From an uncultured Collinsella sp. (GTDB lineage Bacteria; Actinomycetota; Coriobacteriia; Coriobacteriales; Coriobacteriaceae): a DNA stretch of 9,548 nt. Numbering within the stretch: the stretch's first letter is position 1; each line of letters begins with the position of its first letter. Under the pieces are notes generated by a model. The model made no database searches and was not told the DNA's origin. It worked only from the letters and a program-made list of their open reading frames with translations. The stretch lies in NCBI GenBank assembly GCA_958424475.1, contig CATZTY010000022.1:1-9548 (forward strand), in the 5' to 3' direction. The translations under genes and the position numbers were made by a program. Shown here in pieces: positions 1 through 6,846 of the stretch.

Positions 1-756
1 CAGCAGCTCACCGCCATCGCCGAGCGTAACTGAGCCGGCGCCGCCCAGCGTGATGACCGCGGCGCCGGCGCCCTTGGCAAGCAGGGCTTTGAGCGCGGCG
101 ACGCAGCTCTCATCGTCCTTGGGCAGGATACCCGTCAGCACCTGGCACTCGGTCTCGTTGGGACAGACCAGGTCGACCGCAGGCCAGACCTCCGCAGGCA
201 GCTCGCAGGCGGGCGCTGGATTAAAGACCGTATAGAACCCCAGCTCGTGAGCGCAAACAAGCGCCTCGGCCGTCGCCGCAAGGTCGCATTCGCCCTGGGC
301 GATAAAGACGCTTCCGGCAGCCGGGGCAATCTCGCTGGCGCCGCCGTCGAGCTCATGGGCCACCAGACGCCTCAACGCGCAGGCAACGTCCGCGCCCGCA
401 AGCGCATGGTTGGCGCCCGGCGACAGCACGATGCGGTTGTCGCCCTCGCAGCGAATGATGGTCGCCGTTCCCGTCTCCACGTCATCGCGATGCACTACAA
501 AGTCACAGTCCACGCCGGCGTCTTGGAGCCCCACCACGAGCGACGCGCCGAACGCGTCGCGACCGACCGCGCCGATCATGTGCGTGCACGCGCCCATACG
601 CGCGGCAGCTACAGCCTGATTGGCGCCCTTGCCGCCGGCGTTGGTGATAAACCCGCTGCCGCCGACGGTCTCGCCCGCACGCGGTATGCGCTCGCACGCC
701 ACCGAAAGGTCCATGTTCATGCTACCGAACACCGCAACGATGCCGTGATCTGCCAT
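1..756 (-). CDS. rbsK: Ribokinase-type PfkB carbohydrate kinase (3' end outside window)
   Basis: Cytosolic ATP-dependent sugar kinase, most likely phosphorylating ribose to ribose 5-phosphate. The first 252 residues are visible; ribokinases are usually about 300 residues, so some 50 C-terminal residues, including the DTxGAGD catalytic signature, lie beyond the left edge. Visible family features are the N-terminal GSMNMD (residues 11-16), the first PfkB signature NAGGKGANQAVAAARMG (39-55), the GRDAFG segment (65-70), a ribokinase-like EGDNRIVLSPGAN (104-116), NPAP (179-182) and CPNETE (198-203), where the NxxE motif contacts Mg/ATP. The start at 756 is supported by a consensus AGGAGG five bases upstream. 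It is divergent from the acyltransferase, and no transporter or regulator is visible here to confirm the sugar. Related PfkB kinases such as deoxyribokinase or other pentose kinases remain possible. Membership of the family is near certain; ribose specificity is inference. Confidence 0.9.
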   Translation of the reverse strand, partial: MADHGIVAVFGSMNMDLSVACERIPRAGETVGGSGFITNAGGKGANQAVAAARMGACTHMIGAVGRDAFGASLVVGLQDAGVDCDFVVHRDDVETGTATIIRCEGDNRIVLSPGANHALAGADVACALRRLVAHELDGGASEIAPAAGSVFIAQGECDLAATAEALVCAHELGFYTVFNPAPACELPAEVWPAVDLVCPNETECQVLTGILPKDDESCVAALKALLAKGAGAAVITLGGAGSVTLGDGGELL

Positions 757-943
757 GGAAACCTCCTCATCTGCGGGCCTTATGCCCACCGCCAACCGTC
801 GATCGTGCACTCTCGCACCCCCTATAACTTTAGTTCACTTTGATGTGGACGCGCGCTTGAGCTTGCGCCAGCAGCAAGCATTCACAGGAGCAGGCAGCTA
901 CAATGAAGGCGTGCTGATTATTCTCGTCATTGGATGATGTTTT
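757..943. promoter_or_regulatory. Divergent intergenic region between kinase and acyltransferase
   Basis: Promoters for both divergent genes should lie in these 187 bases. For the minus strand, TTATAG near 822-827 is a possible -10 box, and beside it AAAGTGAACTAAAG is a short near-symmetrical element (AAAGT, two bases, ACTAA). For the plus strand, TACAAT at 899-904 is a possible -10 box. Neither has a convincing -35 box at normal spacing, so exact promoters cannot be assigned. No well-spaced Shine-Dalgarno site precedes the acyltransferase ATG at 944; the nearest purine stretch is GGATGATG. Confidence 0.35.
762..767 (-). promoter_or_regulatory. Ribosome binding site of the ribokinase gene
   Basis: AGGAGG on the minus strand, separated by five bases (TTTCC) from the ATG at 756. 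This is a consensus Shine-Dalgarno site and fixes the start of the kinase. Confidence 0.85.
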
Positions 944-3160
944 ATGGAACAACTCTCGCAATCGGGCTCGCGCGGTCGACGCCGCACGGGCAACGAGCCG
1001 GCGCCGCACGAACGCGTGAAGGGCGAACGCCGTGCCAACGAACCGCGACGCACCGCGAGCCCCCATCGCGCTTCTGCCAACAACGCGGGCCGCGCCAACA
1101 CTCCCGCCGCGGAGCAGACGCCTGCTCGCCCCAAGTCCCGCTACATCCCTGCACTCGACGGCCTGCGTACGCTCGCCGTCGTCGCGGTGGTGCTCTATCA
1201 CCTTAACCTCACGTGGGCTCAGGGCGGCCTGCTCGGCGTCACGATCTTCTTTGTGCTTTCGGGCTATCTGATCACGCGCTTGCTGCTCAACGAAGTCGCT
1301 AAGACCGGCCGCATCGACCTCAAGAGCTTCTGGATCCGCCGCATCCGTCGTCTGGTCCCCGCCGTGGTGACCGTCGTGGTGGTGACCTGCGCGCTGTGCA
1401 CCATCTTTAACCACGTGATGCTCACCAAGATGCGCCCCGACATCCTGCCGTCGCTGCTGTTCTTCAACAACTGGTGGCAGATTGCCCAAAACGTCTCGTA
1501 CTTCAATGCTCTGGGCGACCCCTCGCCGCTTACGCACTTTTGGTCGCTCGCCATCGAGGAACAGTTCTACCTGGTTTGGCCCCCGCTGCTGCTCGCTATG
1601 GTATCCATGCACATGAGCAAGCCCAACACGCGCCGCGTGGTTCTGGGCCTGGCTGCTGTCTCCGCCATCGCCATGATGGTGCTTTATAACCCCGCCGCCG
1701 ACCCCAGCCGCGTGTACTACGGCACCGACACCCGCGTCTTCTCGCTGCTGCTGGGCGCCTGGATGGCCTTTATCCCCGATCGCGACCTGGCGCCGGTGCG
1801 TCTCGCTCATCGTTTGGGGTTCAATCGCCTGGCTGGCGCCGCCAAGCACGGCAAGAACGCCGAGGGCAAGCCTGGCGAGAAGGCCGACGAATCAGCCGAG
1901 ACCGCCCCGGCACAGCCGAGCGCCCTCGTGCGTTTTTGGTCCTCGCCCGCATCCATCGATGTGTTGGGCGTCGTGGGTCTGGTTGGCCTTGCCGCCATGG
2001 TCGCGCTCACCAACGGCTACACCGCCTTCCAGTATCGCGGAGGCACGCTGCTGTGCTCGATCCTCACGCTCATGGTCATCGCGGCCTGCGTGCAGCCCCA
2101 GGGAATGGTTGCCAGCGCGCTGTCCGCCGAGCCGCTCGTGTGGGTTGGCAAGCGCTCGTACAGCATCTACCTGTGGCACTATCCGCTGCTGTTGCTCATG
2201 AACCCGGTCGCCAACATCAACGATACACCCTGGTGGCAGTACATTTTGCAGGTGCTGCTGGTGGTCGCCGTGGCCGAATGCTCATATCGCTTTATCGAGA
2301 CGCCGTTTAGAAAGGGCGCCTTTGGGCGCACCGTATCCGAGTTCCGCGATGGCATCACCACGCCCGCCAACTGGGCACGCGCGCACGTCCCTGTCTGCGC
2401 AGCCTGCGCCGTCGTGTTGGTCGTTGCACTGGGCGGCCTGATCTTTGTGCCGGAGACCTCCGCACTGAGCGGTGAGGGCGCCGAAGTCCTCAACAAGGAA
2501 GCCAAGAACACCGCGCCCACCGACCAGCAGGCGGCCGACGACACCGACAAGGACAACGACGGCTTCCCCGATGGCTCCTACGACCTGTTGATGATCGGTG
2601 ACTCCGTGTCACTGCGTGCCGTGGACACCTTTGACGGCGTGTTCCCGCACAGCCATATCGATGCCGAAAAGGGCCGCCAGTTTGATGCGGGCCGTGCGAC
2701 ATTTGAGGGCTATCTCCAACAGAACCTTGCCGGCAAGATCGTGGTCTTTGCGCTGGGCACCAACGGCTTGGTAACCGACGACCAGATCGACGCCATCATG
2801 GCCGATGCGGGAGATAAGCGTATTGTGGTGTTTGTGAACACGCGCAGCCCGCAGCCGTGGGTTGCCTCTACCAATCAGGCCATCGCCAACGCCGCTACGC
2901 GCTACAAGAACGTGCGCGTTATCGACTGGTACGGATACAGTGCCAACCGCAACGATCTGTTCGATGGCGACGGCACGCACCTTTCGAACACGGGTGTGAC
3001 CGAGTACCTTAAGCTCATCCACGATGCCGTCAAGAAGGACCTGCCCGTGCATCCCGAGGATCACGTTAATGATCCGCAGCCGGCAGCCGTCAAGTCTGCC
3101 ACCGACGCGCTCGTCAATGCGCTCGCTCTCAAGCCGCACAAGCTGGGCACCGACAAGTAA
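944..3160 (+). CDS. OatA/OafA-like membrane O-acyltransferase with C-terminal SGNH domain
   Basis: A 738-residue integral membrane enzyme predicted to move acetyl (or other acyl) groups across the membrane onto an envelope polysaccharide such as peptidoglycan or a surface glycan. Residues 1-65 are a hydrophilic, Arg/Ala-rich cytosolic extension. Residues 66 to about 460 form an acyltransferase-3 (PF01757) domain with many helices. It opens with YIPALDGLRTLAVVAVVLYH (67-86), where His86 is the family's essential histidine, followed by the FFVLSGYLI and RRIRRLVPA motifs. A charged, low-complexity loop of roughly 45 residues (about 290-330) interrupts it. After a last membrane segment (about 480-500) comes an external SGNH domain: GDS with nucleophile Ser554, GTN (605-607), and DGTH with Asp676 and His679. 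All catalytic positions are intact. The architecture matches OatA-type enzymes. The acceptor polymer is unknown, and a lipid or capsule O-acyltransferase is possible. It is transcribed alone and is followed by a strong hairpin. Confidence 0.92.
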   Translation: MEQLSQSGSRGRRRTGNEPAPHERVKGERRANEPRRTASPHRASANNAGRANTPAAEQTPARPKSRYIPALDGLRTLAVVAVVLYHLNLTWAQGGLLGVTIFFVLSGYLITRLLLNEVAKTGRIDLKSFWIRRIRRLVPAVVTVVVVTCALCTIFNHVMLTKMRPDILPSLLFFNNWWQIAQNVSYFNALGDPSPLTHFWSLAIEEQFYLVWPPLLLAMVSMHMSKPNTRRVVLGLAAVSAIAMMVLYNPAADPSRVYYGTDTRVFSLLLGAWMAFIPDRDLAPVRLAHRLGFNRLAGAAKHGKNAEGKPGEKADESAETAPAQPSALVRFWSSPASIDVLGVVGLVGLAAMVALTNGYTAFQYRGGTLLCSILTLMVIAACVQPQGMVASALSAEPLVWVGKRSYSIYLWHYPLLLLMNPVANINDTPWWQYILQVLLVVAVAECSYRFIETPFRKGAFGRTVSEFRDGITTPANWARAHVPVCAACAVVLVVALGGLIFVPETSALSGEGAEVLNKEAKNTAPTDQQAADDTDKDNDGFPDGSYDLLMIGDSVSLRAVDTFDGVFPHSHIDAEKGRQFDAGRATFEGYLQQNLAGKIVVFALGTNGLVTDDQIDAIMADAGDKRIVVFVNTRSPQPWVASTNQAIANAATRYKNVRVIDWYGYSANRNDLFDGDGTHLSNTGVTEYLKLIHDAVKKDLPVHPEDHVNDPQPAAVKSATDALVNALALKPHKLGTDK

Positions 3161-3183
3161 CCCACAGCACGAACTTCCCACAT

Positions 3184-3223
3184 CCGGAAGGGGGCGCCTG
3201 CCACGGCAGACGCCCCCTTCCGG
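3184..3223 (+). terminator. Strong hairpin after the acyltransferase gene, probable terminator
   Basis: A perfect 13-bp stem, CCGGAAGGGGGCG (3184-3196) with CGCCCCCTTCCGG (3211-3223), continues after a one-base mismatch into CTGC/GCAG with a CACG loop. It begins 24 bases after the stop codon, the usual place for a terminator. There is no T-run on either strand, so it is not a textbook intrinsic terminator; it could be U-independent or mainly protect the 3' end. Confidence 0.55.
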
Positions 3224-3226
3224 CAG

Positions 3227-3269
3227 TTAGGGACGTTCCTTATGTGCCGGCACCTAGGGACACTCCTGA
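3227..3269. repeat. GGGACGTTC-type short repeat with central GTGCCGGCAC palindrome
   Basis: TTAGGGACGTTCCTT (3227-3241) is followed by the perfect 10-bp palindrome GTGCCGGCAC (3244-3253) and then a second diverged unit, CTAGGGACACTCCT (3254-3267). The same core, GGGACGTTCTT, recurs on the same strand at 7124-7134 in another intergenic region. Two intergenic copies in under 10 kb suggest a dispersed extragenic repeat family. No coding potential is seen. Confidence 0.5.
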
Positions 3270-3397
3270 CACAGCCGAGGAACGCCCTCCTTGCTACCGA
3301 ATTCTGGGCGCCTCGCCACCCCGAGCGTTGTTTCCAAGCCCCACGCCCGCAGCAAACAACCCAAAATCACTCTTTTCGAGCCGGCTCCAAGAGGCTG

Positions 3398-3625
3398 TGG
3401 GCAAAAAAGGGCAAATATGAGTACTGTTACCATTTTAGTAGCAGGCAAAACCACCCAAAATGACGTCCGAGCGACCCCTACAACCCCCTAAAGCAGCCAA
3501 CCTGACTGGTTTAAGGTATATTGAAGCCAATTTTAATGAACATACTAATGGTTATGTTCATTATCTATTCAGATGTAAATGCTATTCACTTAGCAACAGT
3601 ACTCATATTTGGCATTTTTTGTCCA
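3398..3625. mobile_element. AT-rich MITE-like element bounded by 33-bp inverted repeats
   Basis: The left end (3398-3430) reads TGGGCAAAAAAGGGC and then AAATATGAGTACTGTTAC. The right end (3593-3625), read on the other strand, matches it at 29 of 33 positions, including an unbroken 17-base core CAAATATGAGTACTGTT (3412-3428 and 3595-3611). The 228-bp unit is visibly richer in A+T than its surroundings, has no credible ORF, and lies between two convergently transcribed genes. These are features of a non-autonomous miniature element, but I see no clear target-site duplication and no transposase. A pair of facing regulatory or recombination sites, or a large cruciform/RNA hairpin, are alternatives. 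Confidence 0.5.
3535..3562. repeat. Perfect 10-bp inverted repeat inside the AT-rich element
   Basis: AATGAACATA (3535-3544), an 8-base spacer CTAATGGT, then TATGTTCATT (3553-3562). The two arms are exact reverse complements. It is closer to the right end of the AT-rich element than to its left end. It resembles a dimeric regulator's operator or a small stem-loop, but no promoter can be assigned to it. Confidence 0.6.
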
Positions 3626-3654
3626 TTGCTATATAACTAACACCCTATAGCAGA

Positions 3655-3689
3655 CAAAAACAGGCCGCAGCCCATCGCTGCGGCCTGTT
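3655..3689 (-). terminator. Intrinsic terminator of the MgtE-like/Nramp operon
   Basis: On the minus strand a 12-bp stem, whose core is CAGGCCGCAG paired with CTGCGGCCTG around a 7-base loop, runs straight into TTTTT (3659-3655). It lies about 20 bases after the stop codon of the Nramp gene. It is a textbook Rho-independent terminator for the minus strand. Confidence 0.9.
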
Positions 3690-3707
3690 CGGAAGCAAAA
3701 GTGGGCG

Positions 3708-4970
3708 CTAAGCGCTGTAGCCCATCGCCTGCAGGACAAACATGACAACCGTGAGCACCGTAATCACGCCGATAGTCGCCCAAGTGAGCACGTTCCACAC
3801 GCGGCCGTTGCGGTTGGCGCCCATAATGTGACGGCCGGCGGCGATAACCACCTGGAACACCAGAACCACGGGCAGTAGCACGCCATTGATGACCTGCGAG
3901 GTCATCATAATCTGGAACAGATCGACGCCGGGCATAAGCACCAGCACGGCAGAGATACCGATGATGGCCGTAATGATGCCGCGATAGACCGGGGCCTCGT
4001 CCCAGCTGCGGTCGGCACCGCGCTCCCAGCCAAATGCCTCGCAGATAGCGCTCGACGTAACGCCCGGCAGCACGCAGGCAGCCAAGAAGCTCGCCGCGAC
4101 CAGGCCCGAGGCAAACAGTACCGTGGACCACTGACCCGCAATAGGCTCCAGCGCGCGGGCAGCATCGGCAGCATCGCTAATCTGAATGCCCGCCGGGAAC
4201 AACACCGTACCGGTCGTGATGATAATAAAGCCGGCAATGACATCGGCAGCAAGCGAGCCGCTCACGGTATCGATGCGCTGCAGCACGATATCGTCCTCGC
4301 CCGCGTTCTTATCGACCACGTTGTTCTGCGCCAAGAAAATCATCCACGGCGCGATGGTGGTACCGATCGTCGCGACCACGAGCGACACGTAGCTGGGGTC
4401 ATTTTGAATGTTAGGCACGACCAGGTCGACCGCGACCTCACCCCAGTTGGGGCCAGCCATAAACGCAGCGACAATATAGGTCACGAACACGCAGCTCACC
4501 AACAGCAGGATCCTCTCGATGCGCTGGAAACTACCCGACATGGTAAGCATCCACACCAGCAGCGCCACCAACGGCACCGAGATGCTCGCCGGCACGCCAA
4601 AGAGAGCAAGGCCGCTGGCGATGCCCGCAAACTCCGAAATGGTCACAGCCGTGTTGGCGATCAACAGCGCCGCCATAGCAAGTACACTCTTGCGCACGCC
4701 AAAGCGCTCGCGAATGAGCGATGCCAGGCCCTTGCCCGTAACGCAGCCGCAGCGCGCCGCGGTCTCCTGCGTCACGATGAGCAGCACAGTCATGACGGGA
4801 AGCATCCAGAGCATCTTGTAGCCATAGCTGGCGCCTGCGCTTGAATACGTTGCAATGCCGCCGGCGTCATTGCCCGAAAGCGCCGCCAACAGACCGGGAC
4901 CCATTGCGCCAAAGATGGCCGCGATGGTCAACTTTTGCTTGGTGCCCGACTTTTGCTTGGTATTTTGCAC
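3708..4970 (-). CDS. Nramp-family divalent metal cation transporter
   Basis: A 420-residue polytopic membrane protein with about 11 helices, the family's usual size, predicted to import a divalent cation (Mn, Fe or Mg) by proton coupling. The first helix carries GPGLLAALSGNDAGGIATYS (24-43). Asp35 is in the place of the Nramp metal-binding Asp, but the canonical DPGN is replaced by NDAGG, closer to Nramp-related magnesium transporters than to MntH. Helix 6 reads TIGTTIAPWMIFLAQNN (about 202-218), without the canonical MPHNLYLHS and its metal-binding Met. I chose the GTG at 4970: AGGTGG overlapping the stop of the upstream gene lies four bases before it and leaves only 8 bp between genes. An in-frame ATG at 5033 would add 21 residues of unlike composition (many His/Gly) overlapping the upstream gene. 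Co-transcription with the MgtE-like gene and the terminator 20 bp downstream make it the last gene of a two-gene metal operon. The cation is not decidable from sequence. Confidence 0.9.
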   Translation of the reverse strand: MQNTKQKSGTKQKLTIAAIFGAMGPGLLAALSGNDAGGIATYSSAGASYGYKMLWMLPVMTVLLIVTQETAARCGCVTGKGLASLIRERFGVRKSVLAMAALLIANTAVTISEFAGIASGLALFGVPASISVPLVALLVWMLTMSGSFQRIERILLLVSCVFVTYIVAAFMAGPNWGEVAVDLVVPNIQNDPSYVSLVVATIGTTIAPWMIFLAQNNVVDKNAGEDDIVLQRIDTVSGSLAADVIAGFIIITTGTVLFPAGIQISDAADAARALEPIAGQWSTVLFASGLVAASFLAACVLPGVTSSAICEAFGWERGADRSWDEAPVYRGIITAIIGISAVLVLMPGVDLFQIMMTSQVINGVLLPVVLVFQVVIAAGRHIMGANRNGRVWNVLTWATIGVITVLTVVMFVLQAMGYSA

Positions 4971-4972
4971 GC

Positions 4973-4981
4973 GACCACCTA
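4973..4981 (-). promoter_or_regulatory. Ribosome binding site overlapping the upstream stop codon
   Basis: The stop TAG of the MgtE-like gene (4981-4979) runs into AGGTGG, four bases before the GTG at 4970. The overlap points to translational coupling of the two metal genes and decides the start of the Nramp gene. Confidence 0.6.
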
Positions 4982-6823
4982 ACCCATGACCGACATGGTG
5001 AGAAGCACCGCAGCGGCGCAGTACGCTATGCACGAGATCATGACGGCAATAACGTTCATGGCGGTGCCCGACGTGTTGAGGTCATGCTCGTCACGCCAGA
5101 ACAGTACCATCAGGTAAATCACGGCGCTCATGTTGCCAACCAGACAAATGATGGCAGCGATATTAAAGCACCCGGTAAAGAGCTGTTCCTCAAACATGGG
5201 CGCATCGGGGAATGCAGCGGTGCGCACCAGCTGGGCGCACAGGTAGGTCACGAGTGACAGAATCAGGCCCATGCCCGTGCTCTGGAAGAAAAACCCCAGA
5301 TACGGCTTGGGTTCGTCGTCGTGACCGTCATACTCCAGGAAGTAGTTCTTGACGAACGACACCATGCGCGAGGCCGCCAGCAGCACGAGCGGCATGGCGC
5401 ACATGGGGAACACCACCAGATGTGCGGAGCCGAGCGCCGTCCCCAGCACGGTCGCCATGATGCACGACGCGATGCCCCATACAACAACCCAGTACTGGCG
5501 ATGCACGAACCAGCTGAGCACGTTCGTCGAGTCGTCCGACGCGCTATCGCCCGAGCCGACACCGGCGATCTGCAGGTCCTCCTGATGCTCCTCGGCGATA
5601 ACGTCCATGGCGTCGTCGAAGGTTACGATACCCAGGATATGACGGTTCTCGTCGCAGACAGGGATGGCAACCAGGTCATACTTGGTCATCTCGTCCGTTA
5701 CGTCTTCCTGGTCCTCGTCGGGCGACACATAGACCAGGTCGCGATAGGCCAGCTGACCCAGCGTGGCGTCGCGGTCGGCTACGATCAGCGTGCGCAGCGA
5801 AAGCACGCCGGTCAGCATGCCGCTCGGATCCTCGGTATAGACGTAGTAGACGCTCTCGAAGTCCTCGTCGAGCTCGCGAATCGCCTCGATGGCGTCACCG
5901 ACCGTCGCCGTGGCGGGCAGGGAGACAAACTCCGAGGTCATGATGCGGCCGGCGGTGTTGTCCTCATACCCCAGCAGGTTACGAATCGCCTTCTCCTCCT
6001 TGACGCCCATCAGGCGCAGGAGCTTCTCGGCCTTCTCGTAATCGAGCTCGTCGATCAGGTCGGCTGCATCGTCCGGGTCCATCATGGCCAGCATCGACGA
6101 TGCGTCCGTGTCGGACAGGCCCTCGAGCATCTCGGTCATAAGCTCGTCGTCATCGAACTCCGAGATGGCCTCGGCGGCCTGTGCCGTATCGAGCTGCGCG
6201 AACACCTGCGCGCGTAGGCGCGGGTCGAGCTGCTCGATAATGTCGGCGATATCGGCAGGGTGCAGCTCGCCGAGCGTCTTGTGCGACACCGAGAGTTGAA
6301 TGTTCTTGGTCGAGCGGTCGAGCAGGTCCATGTAGGACCAAGCGATGATGTCCTCACTGAGCGGCTTGCCCAGGTGCTTCATAAAGCCTTCGACGACATG
6401 CTCGAGCGCGGGGCTGATGGCGCGTAGCAGACCGCGGGCACCGACCTCGGCGCCCAGCAGGCGCAGCTGATTTTCGCCCGACATGGAAAACTTGATGTCG
6501 TTTACGCGCACGACCTTCATGCCCTGCGTGTCGACGATCTGCTTGTTGAGCACGTCGCGGGCAAGCAGGAGTTCGGTCGGCTGCAGGTACGAAAAACGGA
6601 TTTCGGTGGCCGACGTCTTAAGGTGTACACCCGTCTCGTCGATACGGTCGACCCATTTGCGCCAGCTGATCATAAACGGCGTCTTGCCGGGGCCGCGGAA
6701 CGCGAGCGACGTCACGTGTGGAAAAACTTCGCCGGTAGCAATGCCAAAATCGTTCACAACGCCGAGTTTTTCGCCATCGACGTCCAAGACCGGCAATTTG
6801 AGCATCTCACTCAGATAATTCAA
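4979..6823 (-). CDS. MgtE-like membrane protein with PRC-barrel, MgtE_N and CBS domains
   Basis: A 614-residue protein with probable metal-sensing cytosolic domains and a five-helix membrane part. In order: a PRC-barrel (about 5-75, PVLDVDGEKLGVVND), a second PRC-like repeat (about 85-140), an MgtE intracellular N domain (about 185-290, rich in acidic LDP/MDPDDAADLIDEL repeats), two CBS domains (about 293-350 and 357-413), then membrane helices near 442-463, 468-488, 512-532, 549-572 and 588-610. MgtE magnesium channels have MgtE_N, a CBS pair and five helices, but their conserved pore sequences (P...GGN.G.Q and the pore Asp near the last helix) are not visible. The added PRC barrels are also unusual. 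It may therefore be a regulatory partner of the co-transcribed Nramp transporter rather than a channel. The start shown is a TTG at 6823 with GGGGAG five bases upstream; ATG at 6805 (codon 7) is the alternative. The start region is odd, as the TGAG duplication entry explains. Confidence 0.88.
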   Translation of the reverse strand: MNYLSEMLKLPVLDVDGEKLGVVNDFGIATGEVFPHVTSLAFRGPGKTPFMISWRKWVDRIDETGVHLKTSATEIRFSYLQPTELLLARDVLNKQIVDTQGMKVVRVNDIKFSMSGENQLRLLGAEVGARGLLRAISPALEHVVEGFMKHLGKPLSEDIIAWSYMDLLDRSTKNIQLSVSHKTLGELHPADIADIIEQLDPRLRAQVFAQLDTAQAAEAISEFDDDELMTEMLEGLSDTDASSMLAMMDPDDAADLIDELDYEKAEKLLRLMGVKEEKAIRNLLGYEDNTAGRIMTSEFVSLPATATVGDAIEAIRELDEDFESVYYVYTEDPSGMLTGVLSLRTLIVADRDATLGQLAYRDLVYVSPDEDQEDVTDEMTKYDLVAIPVCDENRHILGIVTFDDAMDVIAEEHQEDLQIAGVGSGDSASDDSTNVLSWFVHRQYWVVVWGIASCIMATVLGTALGSAHLVVFPMCAMPLVLLAASRMVSFVKNYFLEYDGHDDEPKPYLGFFFQSTGMGLILSLVTYLCAQLVRTAAFPDAPMFEEQLFTGCFNIAAIICLVGNMSAVIYLMVLFWRDEHDLNTSGTAMNVIAVMISCIAYCAAAVLLTMSVMG

Positions 6824-6839
6824 TGGTGCTCCCCATCAT
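6807..6839 (-). CDS. Ten-codon mini-ORF overlapping the MgtE-like gene start
   Basis: ATGATG with GGAGG four bases upstream opens a frame encoding MMGSTIELSE and stops at TGA (6809-6807), one base before the ATG at 6805 of the main gene. Its ribosome binding site is better than that of the main TTG start. It overlaps the first codons of the main frame, so it could be a leader peptide that couples translation, or the original N-terminus of the main gene cut off by a small duplication (TGAGTGAG, 6806-6813). Its product is too short for any family assignment. Confidence 0.35.
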   Translation of the reverse strand: MMGSTIELSE

Positions 6840-6846
6840 TATTCCT

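Larger units (their letters stand above)
3161..3707. other. 547-bp convergent intergenic region without a gene
   Basis: Both flanking genes point into this gap, so no promoter for either is expected here. From left to right it holds the acyltransferase hairpin, the GGGACGTTC repeat, about 130 bases of ordinary composition (3270-3397), the AT-rich inverted-repeat element (3398-3625), and the terminator of the metal-transport operon (3655-3689). Small open frames here lack a ribosome binding site and recognisable protein features. The short word ACCCAAAAT occurs twice (near 3358 and 3453), once on each side of the left inverted repeat. Confidence 0.6.

Noticed and set aside
247..843. Plus-strand open frame of 198 codons over the kinase gene
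   Set aside because: It is antisense to a ribokinase with intact signatures and has no ribosome binding site.
830..1849. Minus-strand open frame of 339 codons over the start of the acyltransferase gene
   Set aside because: The translation is His/Gly/Gln-rich without domains, and the acyltransferase motifs on the plus strand explain this DNA.
3242..3491. Small open frames in the convergent gap (66-73 codons, both strands)
   Set aside because: They overlap each other and the inverted-repeat element, lack ribosome binding sites and show no protein-like composition.
3398..3625. CRISPR array or insertion sequence with transposase
   Set aside because: There are only two repeat copies and they are inverted, not direct. 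The 228-bp unit is far too short to code for a transposase.
4971..5033. Upstream ATG start for the Nramp gene, adding 21 residues
   Set aside because: It would overlap the MgtE-like gene by 55 bases and add His/Gly/Arg-rich residues unlike an Nramp N-terminus. The GTG at 4970 has a well-placed AGGTGG.
5321..6217. Plus-strand open frame of 298 codons antisense to the MgtE-like gene
   Set aside because: The product has His/Gln/Arg-rich composition with no family features, and the opposite strand has clear MgtE_N and CBS domains.
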